A stretch of 43,528 bases of DNA from an uncultured Clostridia bacterium (GCA_946631895.1 CAMPAN010000006.1:1-43528), one strand, 5' to 3'; counted from the stretch's first letter, positions 1-8,659 are shown. Program-made: numbers and translations. Notes: generated by a model not told the origin, from the letters alone.

Positions 1-759
1 CTTGAGAAGCGTTTTGACGATCTTCATCGTCTGTCCCTTTGCCCGTTCCGCAGGCTGCGAAGCGACGCGTTCCTTGCTCCAGCGGTAGCAGAGGAAATAG
101 AACACGACCGAGAGCACCGCGATGACGGCGACGCCGATCAGCGTGATCGTCGGGCTCATGACCTTCATCGGCTTGTTCGTGACCTTGTCCAGGATCTCCT
201 GACCGTTCGCGTCAAGCGCTTTCACATAGCAGAAGGACGCCAGCAGCATAGCGGGCATGGCGCCGAACGTGGAGCCGATCGAACGGAACACGGACAGCGA
301 CGAACGTTCCTTATCGCTCGAGGTGATGACCTGCGCCATCGAACCGTACGGAATGTTGATGCAGGTGTAGAGCATGCCAAACAGGATATACGTGAAGTAG
401 ATCCACACGGTACGCCACGTCATGGTAAAGCTCTTGACGTTCAGGAACATCAGCACGGTCGCAACCGCCACAGGCAGCGCAAAGACCTTCAGCCAATGAC
501 GGTAGCGTCCGTCCGGACGGACCTTAGCGCCGTCGATCAGTCTGCCCCAGATCGGGTCGTTGATCGCGTCCCACACGCGCGCGATGATCGTCATGATCAT
601 AACGCTCAGAACGCTGATCTCCAAAGCGTCCGTATAGAACTTATTCAGAACGCTCTGCGTCAGACCGAACACCAGACAGCTTGCGAGATCGCCGAACGCA
701 TAGCCGATCTTGTCCTTCATCCGGATCCCGCTCGTGCGGGAGATATAAGATTGCTCCAT
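1..759 (-). CDS. GPH-family sugar:cation symporter (3' end outside window)
   Basis: Membrane transporter of the glycoside-pentoside-hexuronide:cation symporter group within the major facilitator superfamily. The visible 253 residues open with MEQSYISRTSGIRMKDKIGY and continue with the family's typical IGYAFGDLASCLVF stretch. ARVWDAINDPIWGRLID is the conserved loop between the early helices, and several hydrophobic helices follow. The reading frame stays open to base 1, so the C-terminal part lies outside the window. The ATG at 759 is preceded by AAGGAAGG. It starts 21 bases after the stop of the GH31 gene and shares its strand, so the two are probably one operon: uptake of a glycoside and its hydrolysis in the cytoplasm. 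E. coli yihO/yihP are the same transporter family next to the GH31 gene yihQ, a parallel from established knowledge. The substrate cannot be read from the sequence. Confidence 0.9.
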   Translation of the reverse strand, partial: MEQSYISRTSGIRMKDKIGYAFGDLASCLVFGLTQSVLNKFYTDALEISVLSVMIMTIIARVWDAINDPIWGRLIDGAKVRPDGRYRHWLKVFALPVAVATVLMFLNVKSFTMTWRTVWIYFTYILFGMLYTCINIPYGSMAQVITSSDKERSSLSVFRSIGSTFGAMPAMLLASFCYVKALDANGQEILDKVTNKPMKVMSPTITLIGVAVIAVLSVVFYFLCYRWSKERVASQPAERAKGQTMKIVKTLLK

Positions 760-780
760 TCCTTCCTTGCCCTCCGTTAT

Positions 781-2760
781 TTATTTGGTTTCATCCGCAG
801 CGCGGCGGAACAGGTCCGCATACGCGCTGTTCTTTCTGTAAAACACGGGCGTCTGTCCCAAAGGCGCGGGAACGGTATACGCCGCCTCCCCCGCGTATGC
901 TTTGCCGGACCAGAAGCCGATCCACTCGCCCTTCGGAAGATGCACCCTGCGCGTCTTTGCGCGGCGCTCGATCACCGGGCAGACGAAGAGATCTTCGCCG
1001 AAGAAATAGCTGTACATATCGCGGCTTGCCGCATAGTCCATCGCATCGTAAAAGTCCGGACGCATCGTGGGAAGTCCCGCCTTTGCAAGTTCCTCGCAGT
1101 GCTTGATATACGGCTTCAGCGCGGCGTGGATGTTCGTAAGCCGCACGGTATGCGGCGTGACCTCCGGCGCGTCAAACTGCGCGTTTGCCCACGGACGGAT
1201 CGACTCGTGGCTGCGCATCAGCAGCGAGAACGTGCACATCTCCATCCAGCGGGTGAACAGCTCCGGCTTACGCTTCATCTTGCCGAACGAGAAGAACCCG
1301 CCGATATCGCAATGGATCATCGGCACGCCCGAGAACCCGAGCGAAAAGCTTGCGGGCATCACGCACGGCATGCCGTAGTCCTTCGTGACGTCGGTATGCT
1401 GATCGCCGTTCCAAAGGATCGGCGCATAGGTCTGCACACCGACGTAGCCCGAGCGCATGAAGAACAGAATATCCTTTGCGCCGTACTCCTCCACCGCCTC
1501 GCGGTTAAGCTTTGCCCACAGAACCGGCCAGAGGTTATGGAGCTTTTTGGGATCGCCGTCAAAGAGAACGCAGTCGGTCGGCAGGTATTCGCCGAAGTCC
1601 GCCATCCAGCCGGACACGCCGAGATCGAGCATGTTTCGCTTGATCAGAACATCCTTCGTAAAGCGCACCGCTTCGGGATTCGTAAGATCGAGCATGCCCG
1701 CGTCAAACGTGGTCGACTTGATGTGATAGACGCTGCCGTCCTTGTGCGTGATGAGATACCCCTTCTCCTTACATTCGGTATAGAGCCGTCCGTCCTTGAC
1801 AAGATACGGATTGATATACGCAAGGAAGCGCACGCCGCGGGCGTTGAGCTTTTCGATGGCGCCCTTCAGATCGGGATACAGCTTTTCGTCGACCTCCCAG
1901 TTCCACCAGACCTGCTTTCCCATGACCGTGCGGTTTTCGCCGGACCAATCCTGACTCCACACGCCCGAGATCTTTGCGCCTGCGTCGAGCATAGCGAACG
2001 CCTTTTCGAGGATCGTCTGCGTGCCGCCCTGTACGCCGAGGATCATGCCGTCGTGACACCAGCCCGGAATGTACTGGCGGTTCGGCACGCACGCCGCAAG
2101 CGAGCCGAGCAGCACATCGAAGCTGCTGCCGAACGTCACGGTCAGCGACTTCGGGCACGCATCGAACCCGAACGTATATGCGTCGCTCCCGAACGTCGAT
2201 TTGCCGTCGGATGCGGTGTCGAACCGGATCATCCGTCCGCGGTCGGTCACAAAGACCGGCATCGGCGCATAGCTGCCGATCGCGGCATGCGGCTTTTCGC
2301 GGTACAGGAACCGCGGCAGGATCGCCTTTTCGATCACGGTCTTTGCCTTGATGTGCTCGGAAACAAAATTGACGACGGTTTCGCCGCGCAAATTCGTCTT
2401 GCGGTATTGCTCGCCGCCGCCGAACACCGCCTCGCCCTCGATCGCGGGAAGCGTGAATTCGTACGCCCAGCCGTCCTCGCCGGTGAACGCAAGCTGCACG
2501 CCGTCGGGCTGTTCGGTCATCGCGACCGAAAGGCTGTGCCCCTTTGCGGACAGGGTAAACGCGCCGTCTTTTTCGTCAAATTCGACGAGCGGAACGCGTT
2601 CGACCTCCGTCACGGTCTCCTTGACCGTGCCGCGGTTTGCTTCGTAGGTTTTTTCACGCTTGATCGCCGTTGCAAAGGGATGTTCGGAGGAATGGGACAG
2701 GACTTGCCGGTCGCCGAAAACGAGCGTGCGACCGTTGGACTGATTCTGAAACGACAGCAT
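781..2760 (-). CDS. GH31 alpha-glucosidase, YihQ-like but with altered sulfonate-site residues
   Basis: Retaining alpha-glycosidase of glycoside hydrolase family 31, 659 residues, no signal peptide, so cytoplasmic. The motif GWMADFGEYLPTD carries the predicted nucleophile D388, and LWNGDQ carries the predicted acid/base D453. It aligns by eye with E. coli sulfoquinovosidase YihQ over the whole catalytic core (QDWSG, FLAYINPY, ILFFMRSG, PVFYR near the end). In YihQ the sulfonate group is held by Arg301, Trp304 and Tyr508. Here the corresponding positions are Gln283, Trp286 and Phe489, so two of three are changed. I therefore do not call it a sulfoquinovosidase. An alpha-glucosidase acting on another alpha-glucoside is more likely. 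The ATG at 2760 has AGAGGGG upstream. A GPH symporter follows 21 bases downstream. A promoter is embedded in the terminator just upstream. Confidence 0.9.
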   Translation of the reverse strand: MLSFQNQSNGRTLVFGDRQVLSHSSEHPFATAIKREKTYEANRGTVKETVTEVERVPLVEFDEKDGAFTLSAKGHSLSVAMTEQPDGVQLAFTGEDGWAYEFTLPAIEGEAVFGGGEQYRKTNLRGETVVNFVSEHIKAKTVIEKAILPRFLYREKPHAAIGSYAPMPVFVTDRGRMIRFDTASDGKSTFGSDAYTFGFDACPKSLTVTFGSSFDVLLGSLAACVPNRQYIPGWCHDGMILGVQGGTQTILEKAFAMLDAGAKISGVWSQDWSGENRTVMGKQVWWNWEVDEKLYPDLKGAIEKLNARGVRFLAYINPYLVKDGRLYTECKEKGYLITHKDGSVYHIKSTTFDAGMLDLTNPEAVRFTKDVLIKRNMLDLGVSGWMADFGEYLPTDCVLFDGDPKKLHNLWPVLWAKLNREAVEEYGAKDILFFMRSGYVGVQTYAPILWNGDQHTDVTKDYGMPCVMPASFSLGFSGVPMIHCDIGGFFSFGKMKRKPELFTRWMEMCTFSLLMRSHESIRPWANAQFDAPEVTPHTVRLTNIHAALKPYIKHCEELAKAGLPTMRPDFYDAMDYAASRDMYSYFFGEDLFVCPVIERRAKTRRVHLPKGEWIGFWSGKAYAGEAAYTVPAPLGQTPVFYRKNSAYADLFRRAADETK

Positions 2761-2781
2761 ACGTACCCCTCTTATGAACCT

Positions 2782-2818
2782 TTTCTTTATGATACAGGAA
2801 AAGCCCGCGCCGTGTCAA
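2782..2818 (-). promoter_or_regulatory. Promoter for the GH31-symporter operon
   Basis: On the minus strand TTGACA (2813-2818), an 18-base spacer and TATCAT (2789-2794) form a good sigma-A promoter. Transcription would start near 2782 and leave a leader of about 22 bases before the ATG at 2760. The -35 box lies in the loop of the terminator of the preceding carrier gene. Confidence 0.75.
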
Positions 2819-2835
2819 GCACGGACGGGCTTTCC
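2797..2835 (-). terminator. Rho-independent terminator after the YfcC-family gene
   Basis: An inverted repeat (AAAGCCCG pairs with CGGGCTTT, inner CCGTG with CACGG, loop TCAAG on the plus strand) lies just after the stop codon at 2839. On the minus strand it ends in GGGCTTTTCC. The T run is short, so termination may be partial. Confidence 0.7.
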
Positions 2836-2838
2836 GTC

Positions 2839-4272
2839 TTAATATCCGAGCACGATGCCGAGCGCAAGGAATCCGATGACCAGCGCAAGGTTCAGCAGAA
2901 ACAGCGGCACGCTCTTTTTGACCCATTTGAAGTAGTCGACGCCGATCATCGAAAGCGAGATCAGAAGCACCGGCGAGGTCGGGAACAACACGTTCGTGTA
3001 GCCGTCGGCAAACGTGTAGATCAGCACAAGCATCTGCTTCGAAAGCGGCACGCTCACGACCGCCAGCATCCCCATGACGAGGATCGCCTTTGCCGTCGAG
3101 GACGAGATGAAGAATTCGAGCACGAGGATGATCGCGTACAGCACGAGCGCCACGACGAACGGGCTGTGTCCCGAAACGACCGTGTTGATCGAATGCACGA
3201 TCGTCGGCATGATCGCGCCCTCGTCGAAGATGTACTTGATCGAGGACGCCAGCGCAATGAACACGATCGTGGGCAGCGCGCCGACGACGCCGTTCCAAAA
3301 GCTCTTCAGCACCGGCTTTGCCGCCTTTGCGGAAAGGAAGCCCGCGAGCAGTCCGAAGATCAGGAAGTACGCGATCAGTACGACGACGGTGTAGTCGCGC
3401 AGGGCAGGCAGCGTGGAGCACAGGATGATCAGCCCGAGACAGACGAGCAGGAATACGATGTAGGTCAGGCGGATGCGCTTCTCGTCCTGCGGCGCGATCG
3501 GATTCGCTTCGTCCGCCCTGCCGGCGGCGCGAAGCCTCTCGTCGTGCGCAAGCGTCAGACTCGACGCCGGATCCTTTCTGAGCCGTTTCACATAGAGGAA
3601 CACAAAGCCGAGCAGCAGTAGATACATCACGGAGAAGATAACGATGCGGTACCAGATGTTTTCCATCGGGTTTGCGCCGATGATCTCGCTTGCCAGAAGC
3701 ACCGTGAACGGGTTCGTGATCGCGCTTGCAAAGCCGAAGCCGCAGGCGATGATGCACACGAGAAAGCCCGTGAACGAGTCGTAGCCGATCAGCACGCACA
3801 GCGCGGTCACGATCGGCAGCATGGAGAGCATCTCCTCGAACAGACCGAGAAACGCGCCGAACGCCATGAACACCAGCGCGATCATGCATAAAAGCAGCGC
3901 GCGGCGCTTCCGGAACCGTTCGGCAACGGCGCCGACCAGCGCGCGTATGCCGCCGACGTCGTTCATGACCTGGAACGCGGCGAACACCGTGACGAGGAAC
4001 AGCGACAGCATGATCAGCGTCAGTCCGTTCGACGAGGCGAACACAAGGATCGGGGCTAAAAGACCCTTCCAGACCGGAATGCCCTTGGCGCCCTCAATCG
4101 GCTTATAATCCAGATAATTCGTCGTGCCGTCCGCATTCACGCCGAATTCGCCCTTCGGAATCACGTACGTCAGCACGATCGCCGCAAGCATCAGCACGAA
4201 CAGCAGCACGACCACCTGGATGAACGTCTTGGTCGAAAGATTGATCAGCGTCTTATTGCCTGTTTTCTTCAT
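2839..4272 (-). CDS. YfcC-family (DcuC/PF03606-like) membrane carrier
   Basis: Integral membrane transporter of 477 residues with about 12 hydrophobic segments. Members of this family are annotated as C4-dicarboxylate or basic amino-acid carriers. Recognisable parts are the first helix followed by VIPKGEFG, the central FGAFLGLFEEMLSMLPIV segment, and the GFGFASAITNPFTVLLAS stretch. A second half ends with FPTSPVLLISLSMIGVDYFKW. The start ATG at 4272 lies inside the preceding gene with a 20-base overlap, so translation is probably coupled to the VTT-PlsC fusion gene. A terminator follows. The gene is divergent from the lysine fermentation cluster. A role in amino-acid exchange would fit that context but is only an inference, and the substrate is unknown. 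Confidence 0.85.
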   Translation of the reverse strand: MKKTGNKTLINLSTKTFIQVVVLLFVLMLAAIVLTYVIPKGEFGVNADGTTNYLDYKPIEGAKGIPVWKGLLAPILVFASSNGLTLIMLSLFLVTVFAAFQVMNDVGGIRALVGAVAERFRKRRALLLCMIALVFMAFGAFLGLFEEMLSMLPIVTALCVLIGYDSFTGFLVCIIACGFGFASAITNPFTVLLASEIIGANPMENIWYRIVIFSVMYLLLLGFVFLYVKRLRKDPASSLTLAHDERLRAAGRADEANPIAPQDEKRIRLTYIVFLLVCLGLIILCSTLPALRDYTVVVLIAYFLIFGLLAGFLSAKAAKPVLKSFWNGVVGALPTIVFIALASSIKYIFDEGAIMPTIVHSINTVVSGHSPFVVALVLYAIILVLEFFISSSTAKAILVMGMLAVVSVPLSKQMLVLIYTFADGYTNVLFPTSPVLLISLSMIGVDYFKWVKKSVPLFLLNLALVIGFLALGIVLGY

Positions 4273-6109
4273 CGCGAAGCTCCTTGATAAGGTCGACGAT
4301 CAGCGCCCAGCGCACGACCTGCCGACGGTTTTCGGTCGGGTAGAAGTAGTAAAGATCTCCGTTGTAATACGTTTCAAACTCCGTGTTGACGGAGAACGGC
4401 AGCGCAGGCAGCGCATCGAAACCGATCGTGAAGCTTACGCTGTCCGAGCGGTAGGAAAAGCCCTCGCCGGTGAGCGTACAGCGTCCCTGTTCCTTGGTTT
4501 TGTACTTTCCGGAATCGTGAAAGATCACGGTTTTGACATCTGTTTCAAGATGCAATTCGGAAAGCTCCGCTTTTTCGAGGTCCTTGATCTTCGCATAGTA
4601 CGCGCCGATCGAACCGGGTTCGTCGTCGAACAGATACCGTTCGTTCAGCCGGTGTTCCCCGCCGCACGCAGAGCAGACAAGCACGCTGCCGACGCCCTTC
4701 GTGGAATACAGCGCGCCGCAGTCGGCGCAGCGGTACAGAATGTTTTCCAATCCTTTTGCCTTGTCCTTTTGCCGGAAGGCGCCGACGGTTTCTTCGGAAG
4801 CGTCGTACGCGAGCGCTTCGTCGATCAGCCGGTTCAGCGCATCGTCGCTCATGGCGGCGATCTCTTCCTTGGTGATCACGCGCTCCGCAGACACGAAAAC
4901 GTCGGTGTGGAAGAAGCGCTTCCGCCACTTGGGTTTTGCAAGGTACGAGCCGCGGATCTTCACGATCACGAGGTCGGTCTTGAGCCTGCGATAAAACGCC
5001 GCGCTTTTGTCGACGATCGGATAGTTCCTGCCGTCGACCGAAAGCCGCGCTTCCGGAAAGATGATCACGGGATAGCCTTTTTTCAGCATGCGCATGATCT
5101 GCACCGGCACGGCAAGGTCCGGATAAAACAGCTTTTTCGGGATCACGCCGCTCTTTACCGCGATCTTGCGGATCGCCGGATGCGAAACGAAATGCTTGTT
5201 GACGACGTACGACGGATTCGCCTTTGCATTCTGAAACAGCCGGTTCGTATAGTACATGTCGAAAAACGACTGGTGATTGCACAGCGCGATATACGGCGCG
5301 GGCAGATCGCGCAGAAGCGTATCGTCGACGTGCAGGCGCTGACGGCGGCGGCAGAATCTGTGCAGAGCGGCAAAGAAGCCGGTCAGATACACCGAATCCG
5401 GCGTGCCCGCGTTCTGCCGGAGAAAGACCTTGTTGAGAAACAGAAACAGCACCGCAAGCAGGATTCCCGCAAGCAGCACAATGATGAGGATCAAAAGCCA
5501 CAGCGGGAGATCGTTCCCGATGAAGTAGCGCGCCGCCATGCCCATGAGGTTCGACGTGACGATCGACGGAATGACGCCGGTCGCAACGGTGAAGATGTAG
5601 CGGGAAAACTTCATCTTGCGGTAGCTGCCGTAATAGCAGATCGCACCGAAGGGAATCAGCGGCATGATGAACAGCAGATACAGCAAAAGCTGCGTGCCGC
5701 GGTCCTTTTTGACGCGCGCCGCAAGCTTCTCGATCTTCTTTTCGTTCTTTTCGTATGCCTTGTTGCTGAAGCGGAACGTATTGACAAGCACATAGATGAT
5801 CGTTGCGCCGAGGCAGACGCCGAGATCGCACAGCAGCAGCGCGATCCAGAACGGATAGCTCAGTCCCGACGAGATCTGAATGAACTCCGCCGGAATGAAG
5901 ACGACGACCATCTGCAGCGCTTCGACCAGCACGACGGACAAAAAGCCGAGCACGCCCTTGTCCATGAGCAGCGCTTTTGCGCCTTCAACGTCGTTTGCAA
6001 TTTCCAGACGGATAAACGGGATCAGGATATCGGAAAGAAACAGCGCAAACAACGCGACCGTGATAAGCACGGAGACCGCAATGACGATCCTTTGCGTTGT
6101 TTTTTTCAT
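4253..6109 (-). CDS. VTT/DedA-type membrane domain fused to PlsC-like acyltransferase and zinc ribbon
   Basis: 618 residues with three parts. Residues 1 to about 230 are hydrophobic and match the VTT (TVP38/TMEM64, SNARE-associated) domain, with FIPAEFIQISSG and the FIMPLIPFGAICYYGS segment typical of that family. Residues about 255-450 form a lysophospholipid acyltransferase domain with the HX4D catalytic motif (NHQSFFD, H279 and D284) and FPEARLS (E353), a variant of the usual FPEGTRS. Next comes a four-cysteine zinc ribbon (C461, C464, C479, C482), and the tail is an uncharacterised domain. It probably acylates a lysophospholipid or related lipid at the membrane, while the VTT part may bind or move lipids. 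The ATG at 6109 has AAAGGA upstream and its own promoter. The gene overlaps the following carrier gene by 20 bases. Confidence 0.85.
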   Translation of the reverse strand: MKKTTQRIVIAVSVLITVALFALFLSDILIPFIRLEIANDVEGAKALLMDKGVLGFLSVVLVEALQMVVVFIPAEFIQISSGLSYPFWIALLLCDLGVCLGATIIYVLVNTFRFSNKAYEKNEKKIEKLAARVKKDRGTQLLLYLLFIMPLIPFGAICYYGSYRKMKFSRYIFTVATGVIPSIVTSNLMGMAARYFIGNDLPLWLLILIIVLLAGILLAVLFLFLNKVFLRQNAGTPDSVYLTGFFAALHRFCRRRQRLHVDDTLLRDLPAPYIALCNHQSFFDMYYTNRLFQNAKANPSYVVNKHFVSHPAIRKIAVKSGVIPKKLFYPDLAVPVQIMRMLKKGYPVIIFPEARLSVDGRNYPIVDKSAAFYRRLKTDLVIVKIRGSYLAKPKWRKRFFHTDVFVSAERVITKEEIAAMSDDALNRLIDEALAYDASEETVGAFRQKDKAKGLENILYRCADCGALYSTKGVGSVLVCSACGGEHRLNERYLFDDEPGSIGAYYAKIKDLEKAELSELHLETDVKTVIFHDSGKYKTKEQGRCTLTGEGFSYRSDSVSFTIGFDALPALPFSVNTEFETYYNGDLYYFYPTENRRQVVRWALIVDLIKELRDEENRQ

Positions 6110-6150
6110 GTCGTTCCGATCCTTTCGTTTGCATGCAAAAATGTAAGCAT

Positions 6151-6179
6151 ATTTTATAATAGAATGGGATTCCTGTCAA
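6151..6179 (-). promoter_or_regulatory. Promoter for the VTT-PlsC / YfcC operon
   Basis: On the minus strand TTGACA (6174-6179), a 17-base spacer and TAAAAT (6151-6156) give a near-consensus promoter, about 42 bases before the ATG at 6109. Confidence 0.75.
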
Positions 6180-6218
6180 CCGAACCGGGCTTTTACTCTT
6201 TTCTTTTTGATCGGGATA

Positions 6219-6227
6219 TGCTATGAT
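6219..6227 (+). promoter_or_regulatory. Candidate extended -10 promoter for kamB-kamC
   Basis: TGCTATGAT forms an extended -10 element about 34 bases before the kamB start. No clear -35 box is visible. It would place kamB-kamC under a promoter separate from the riboswitch-controlled genes. It is divergent from the promoter at 6151-6179. Confidence 0.45.
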
Positions 6228-6260
6228 GAACTATATGAATCAATGCGGAAGGAGGATCGG

Positions 6261-7190
6261 ATGCAGGCGGTATTCAAAGACCTGACGGCGGACGTCAGGA
6301 CGCTGTCCATCGTCGGTATGTGCAAAAACGCGGGCAAAACGACCGTGCTGAACCGGCTTCTTGCCGAATCACGCGGGCGTGTGCTCGGGCTGACCTCGAT
6401 CGGACGGGACGGCGAGTCCACGGACATCGTGACCGGCACGGAAAAGCCCGGCATCTACGTATCCGAAGGCACGCTGATCGCGACCGCAAAGGACATGCTC
6501 GATCTTTCGGACATCACCCGGGAGATCGTCCATACCACCGGTATTCCGACGCCTTTGGGCGAAGTGATCGTCGTCCGCGCAAAAAGCGCGGGCAACGTTC
6601 AGCTTGCGGGTCCCTCCATCACCTCGCAGCTTAAAGGGCTCTCGGATCTGTTCTTTTCGCTCGGTGCCGAGCAGACGATCATCGACGGTGCGCTCGGCAG
6701 AAAGTCGCTCGGTGCGCGCGCCGTTGCGGACGGCGTGATCCTGTGCACCGGTGCAAGCTATGACATGCGGATGGAAAAGGTCGTCGCCGACACCGCAAGC
6801 ATCTTTCGCATCATGAATCTCAAAAAGGCGGAATTCGTTCCCGCGGAATCGGATCGGCCGCTGAACGAAGTTCTGAGGGAACACGGCGAAGCGCTCGTTC
6901 CCGGTGCGCTGACCGACGCCGCCGTCGTTCCGCTTCTGAAAAGCGGCGCGCTGAAAAACGCGCGGCTTGTGGTAAAGGATCCGAGCAAGGTCCTGCTGTC
7001 GCCCGACACGCTCGACAAGCTCGCGATCCGCAAGGTTTCTTTGGAAACGGTCGAGGCGGCAAAGGCGCTGTGCGTGACCGTCAATCCCGTTTCTGCATAC
7101 GGCTGGAAATTCGATCCCGATGCATTCCGGCGTGCGATGGCAGCCGCCGTGAATGTTCCTGTGATCAACGTCAAGGAGGCGGCGGAATGA
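6261..7190 (+). CDS. kamB: Lysine 5,6-aminomutase reactivase subunit KamB (P-loop protein)
   Basis: 309-residue P-loop protein with a Walker A motif GMCKNAGKTT near the N-terminus (K26). It is the conserved neighbour of the MutS-like kamC in lysine-fermentation clusters. There the pair is annotated as the reactivating factor of the adenosylcobalamin-dependent lysine 5,6-aminomutase, which loses its cofactor during turnover. I recognise it mainly from the motif, its size and the gene order. In-frame starts exist upstream at 6207 and 6243, but only the ATG at 6261 has a strong GGAAGGAGG at the right distance. Its stop overlaps the kamC start (ATGA), indicating coupled translation. It lies upstream of the riboswitch and is therefore not controlled by it. 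Confidence 0.75.
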   Translation: MQAVFKDLTADVRTLSIVGMCKNAGKTTVLNRLLAESRGRVLGLTSIGRDGESTDIVTGTEKPGIYVSEGTLIATAKDMLDLSDITREIVHTTGIPTPLGEVIVVRAKSAGNVQLAGPSITSQLKGLSDLFFSLGAEQTIIDGALGRKSLGARAVADGVILCTGASYDMRMEKVVADTASIFRIMNLKKAEFVPAESDRPLNEVLREHGEALVPGALTDAAVVPLLKSGALKNARLVVKDPSKVLLSPDTLDKLAIRKVSLETVEAAKALCVTVNPVSAYGWKFDPDAFRRAMAAAVNVPVINVKEAAE

Positions 7191-8650
7191 TTTCGATCGG
7201 TTTTGACGACAAGGAACGTATCGGACTCCGGTATGTTCTCGACAGTCTGCATCCGTGCAGTCCGTTCGGGCAGGAACGCGTACGGAAGCTGCGCTTCTAT
7301 ACGCCGAAGGAGCGCGGCGCGCTCGAAACGGAGCTCGACAATACCGACCGCGCGGCGGCGTCCGCCGACGTTCTAAAGCAGGTCTATGACCGGATCATGA
7401 CGGTGCTGTGTCAGCTCAAGGACATTCGCGGCTCTCTGCAGCGGCTGCGCGACGGGGCGGTGCTCGACCACGTGGAACTGTTCGAGATCAAAGGCTTTCT
7501 CCTTCGGATCGCGGATCTGCGTCCCCTGTTCGACCGGATGAACGAAGCTGCGGCGATCGAGGAGCTTTCCTTCTCCGATCCCGAAGACGCGCTGAACGTG
7601 CTTGATCCGGAACAGACCCGTTCACGCGGGTTCTACATCCCCGACAGCGCTTCCGAAGCGCTGCGCGCGATCCGTGCGGAAAAGAAGCGTCTCGAAGCAC
7701 GGCTTTATGAGGCGCCGGAGGCGGAAAAGGACGCGATCCGGGCGGAACGTACGCGTGTGTGCGCCGAGGAGGAAACCGAGGAACGCGCAATCCGCGCCGG
7801 AATGTGCAAAGCGCTTCTTCCCTTTGTTCCCGCCATGCTGGCGGACGCGGATGCCGCGGGACGGCTCGACTTCCTGATCCAGAAAGCGCTGTTCGCCGTG
7901 CGGTATCATTGCGTACGTCCCGCGATCACGGAAACGGCTCTGGAACTGACCGGCATGATCAACCCGGAGCTTTGTGATCTTCTGCAGGAAAAGGGACGCG
8001 CGTTCGTGCCCGTTTCGATCGCGACCGATCGCGGCGCGACGGTCATCACCGGCGCAAACATGGGCGGCAAGAGCGTTGCGATGAAAACCGTCGCGCTGAA
8101 CGTGCTGCTGTTTTCGGCAGGCTTTCCGGTCTGCGCCAAACGCGCAAAGCTGCCGATGTTTGAAAGCGTACAAATGCTCTTTGACGACGCGCAGTCGATG
8201 CAATCAGGTCTAAGCGGTTTCGGTTCGGAGATCGTGCGGTTCAACGAAGCGCTCAACGAGGTCGAAAAAGGCTATTCGCTGTTTCTGCTCGACGAATTCG
8301 CACGCGGTACGAATCCGGACGAAGGCGCGGCGATCGTGCAGGCGGTGACGCGCTGCTTAAACGACGCGAATGCGATTTCCATTCTTGCGACGCATTACGA
8401 CGGCGTTGCGGAATTTGCCCGCGTGCATTATCAGATCATCGGACTCCGGGACATCGATCCGGATGCGATCCGATCCGAGCTTTCCGTTTCGGGCGGAGAC
8501 GGCGTTGCGGTCATCGCGCGGCACATGAACTACGGGCTGTATCGCGTGGAGGGCAAGGCCGATTGTCCGAAGGATGCGCTGAACATCTGCCGGATGCTTT
8601 CGCTGAAGCCGGAGATCCTCGAACGCGTCGAACAGGCATATAAACAATAA
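7187..8650 (+). CDS. kamC: MutS-like ATPase, lysine 5,6-aminomutase reactivase KamC
   Basis: 487 residues. The C-terminal half is the ATPase domain of the DNA mismatch repair protein MutS: Walker A GANMGGKSVAMKT (K295), the FGSEIVRFNEAL segment, Walker B YSLFLLDEFARGTNP, and a following ILATHYDG motif. The N-terminal half has helices like the MutS core but no mismatch-binding domain, so this is not a repair protein. In lysine fermenters this short MutS homologue sits beside the aminomutase genes and is annotated as the ATPase of its reactivation system. The chosen ATG at 7187 overlaps the kamB stop by four bases and has AAGGAGG upstream. A longer in-frame opening from 7070 is ignored. Confidence 0.8.
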   Translation: MISIGFDDKERIGLRYVLDSLHPCSPFGQERVRKLRFYTPKERGALETELDNTDRAAASADVLKQVYDRIMTVLCQLKDIRGSLQRLRDGAVLDHVELFEIKGFLLRIADLRPLFDRMNEAAAIEELSFSDPEDALNVLDPEQTRSRGFYIPDSASEALRAIRAEKKRLEARLYEAPEAEKDAIRAERTRVCAEEETEERAIRAGMCKALLPFVPAMLADADAAGRLDFLIQKALFAVRYHCVRPAITETALELTGMINPELCDLLQEKGRAFVPVSIATDRGATVITGANMGGKSVAMKTVALNVLLFSAGFPVCAKRAKLPMFESVQMLFDDAQSMQSGLSGFGSEIVRFNEALNEVEKGYSLFLLDEFARGTNPDEGAAIVQAVTRCLNDANAISILATHYDGVAEFARVHYQIIGLRDIDPDAIRSELSVSGGDGVAVIARHMNYGLYRVEGKADCPKDALNICRMLSLKPEILERVEQAYKQ

Positions 8651-8659
8651 GGAAATTCC

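Noticed and set aside
781..2760. Calling the GH31 gene a sulfoquinovosidase because of the YihQ likeness and GPH neighbour.
   Set aside because: Two of the three sulfonate-contact positions differ (Gln283, Phe489), and no sulfoquinovose catabolic genes are in view.
496..3621. Very long open frame on the plus strand (over 1000 codons), with another of about 1300 codons on the minus strand at 10285-14172.
   Set aside because: Both lie antisense to clear genes (GH31 and YfcC; the lysine operon), are rich in Arg/His/Ala/Asp as expected from antisense reading of GC-rich codons, and show no family motif or ribosome binding site.
7187..8650. DNA mismatch repair protein MutS or MutS2.
   Set aside because: Too short, no mismatch-binding or Smr domain, and coupled to kamB in a lysine-fermentation cluster.
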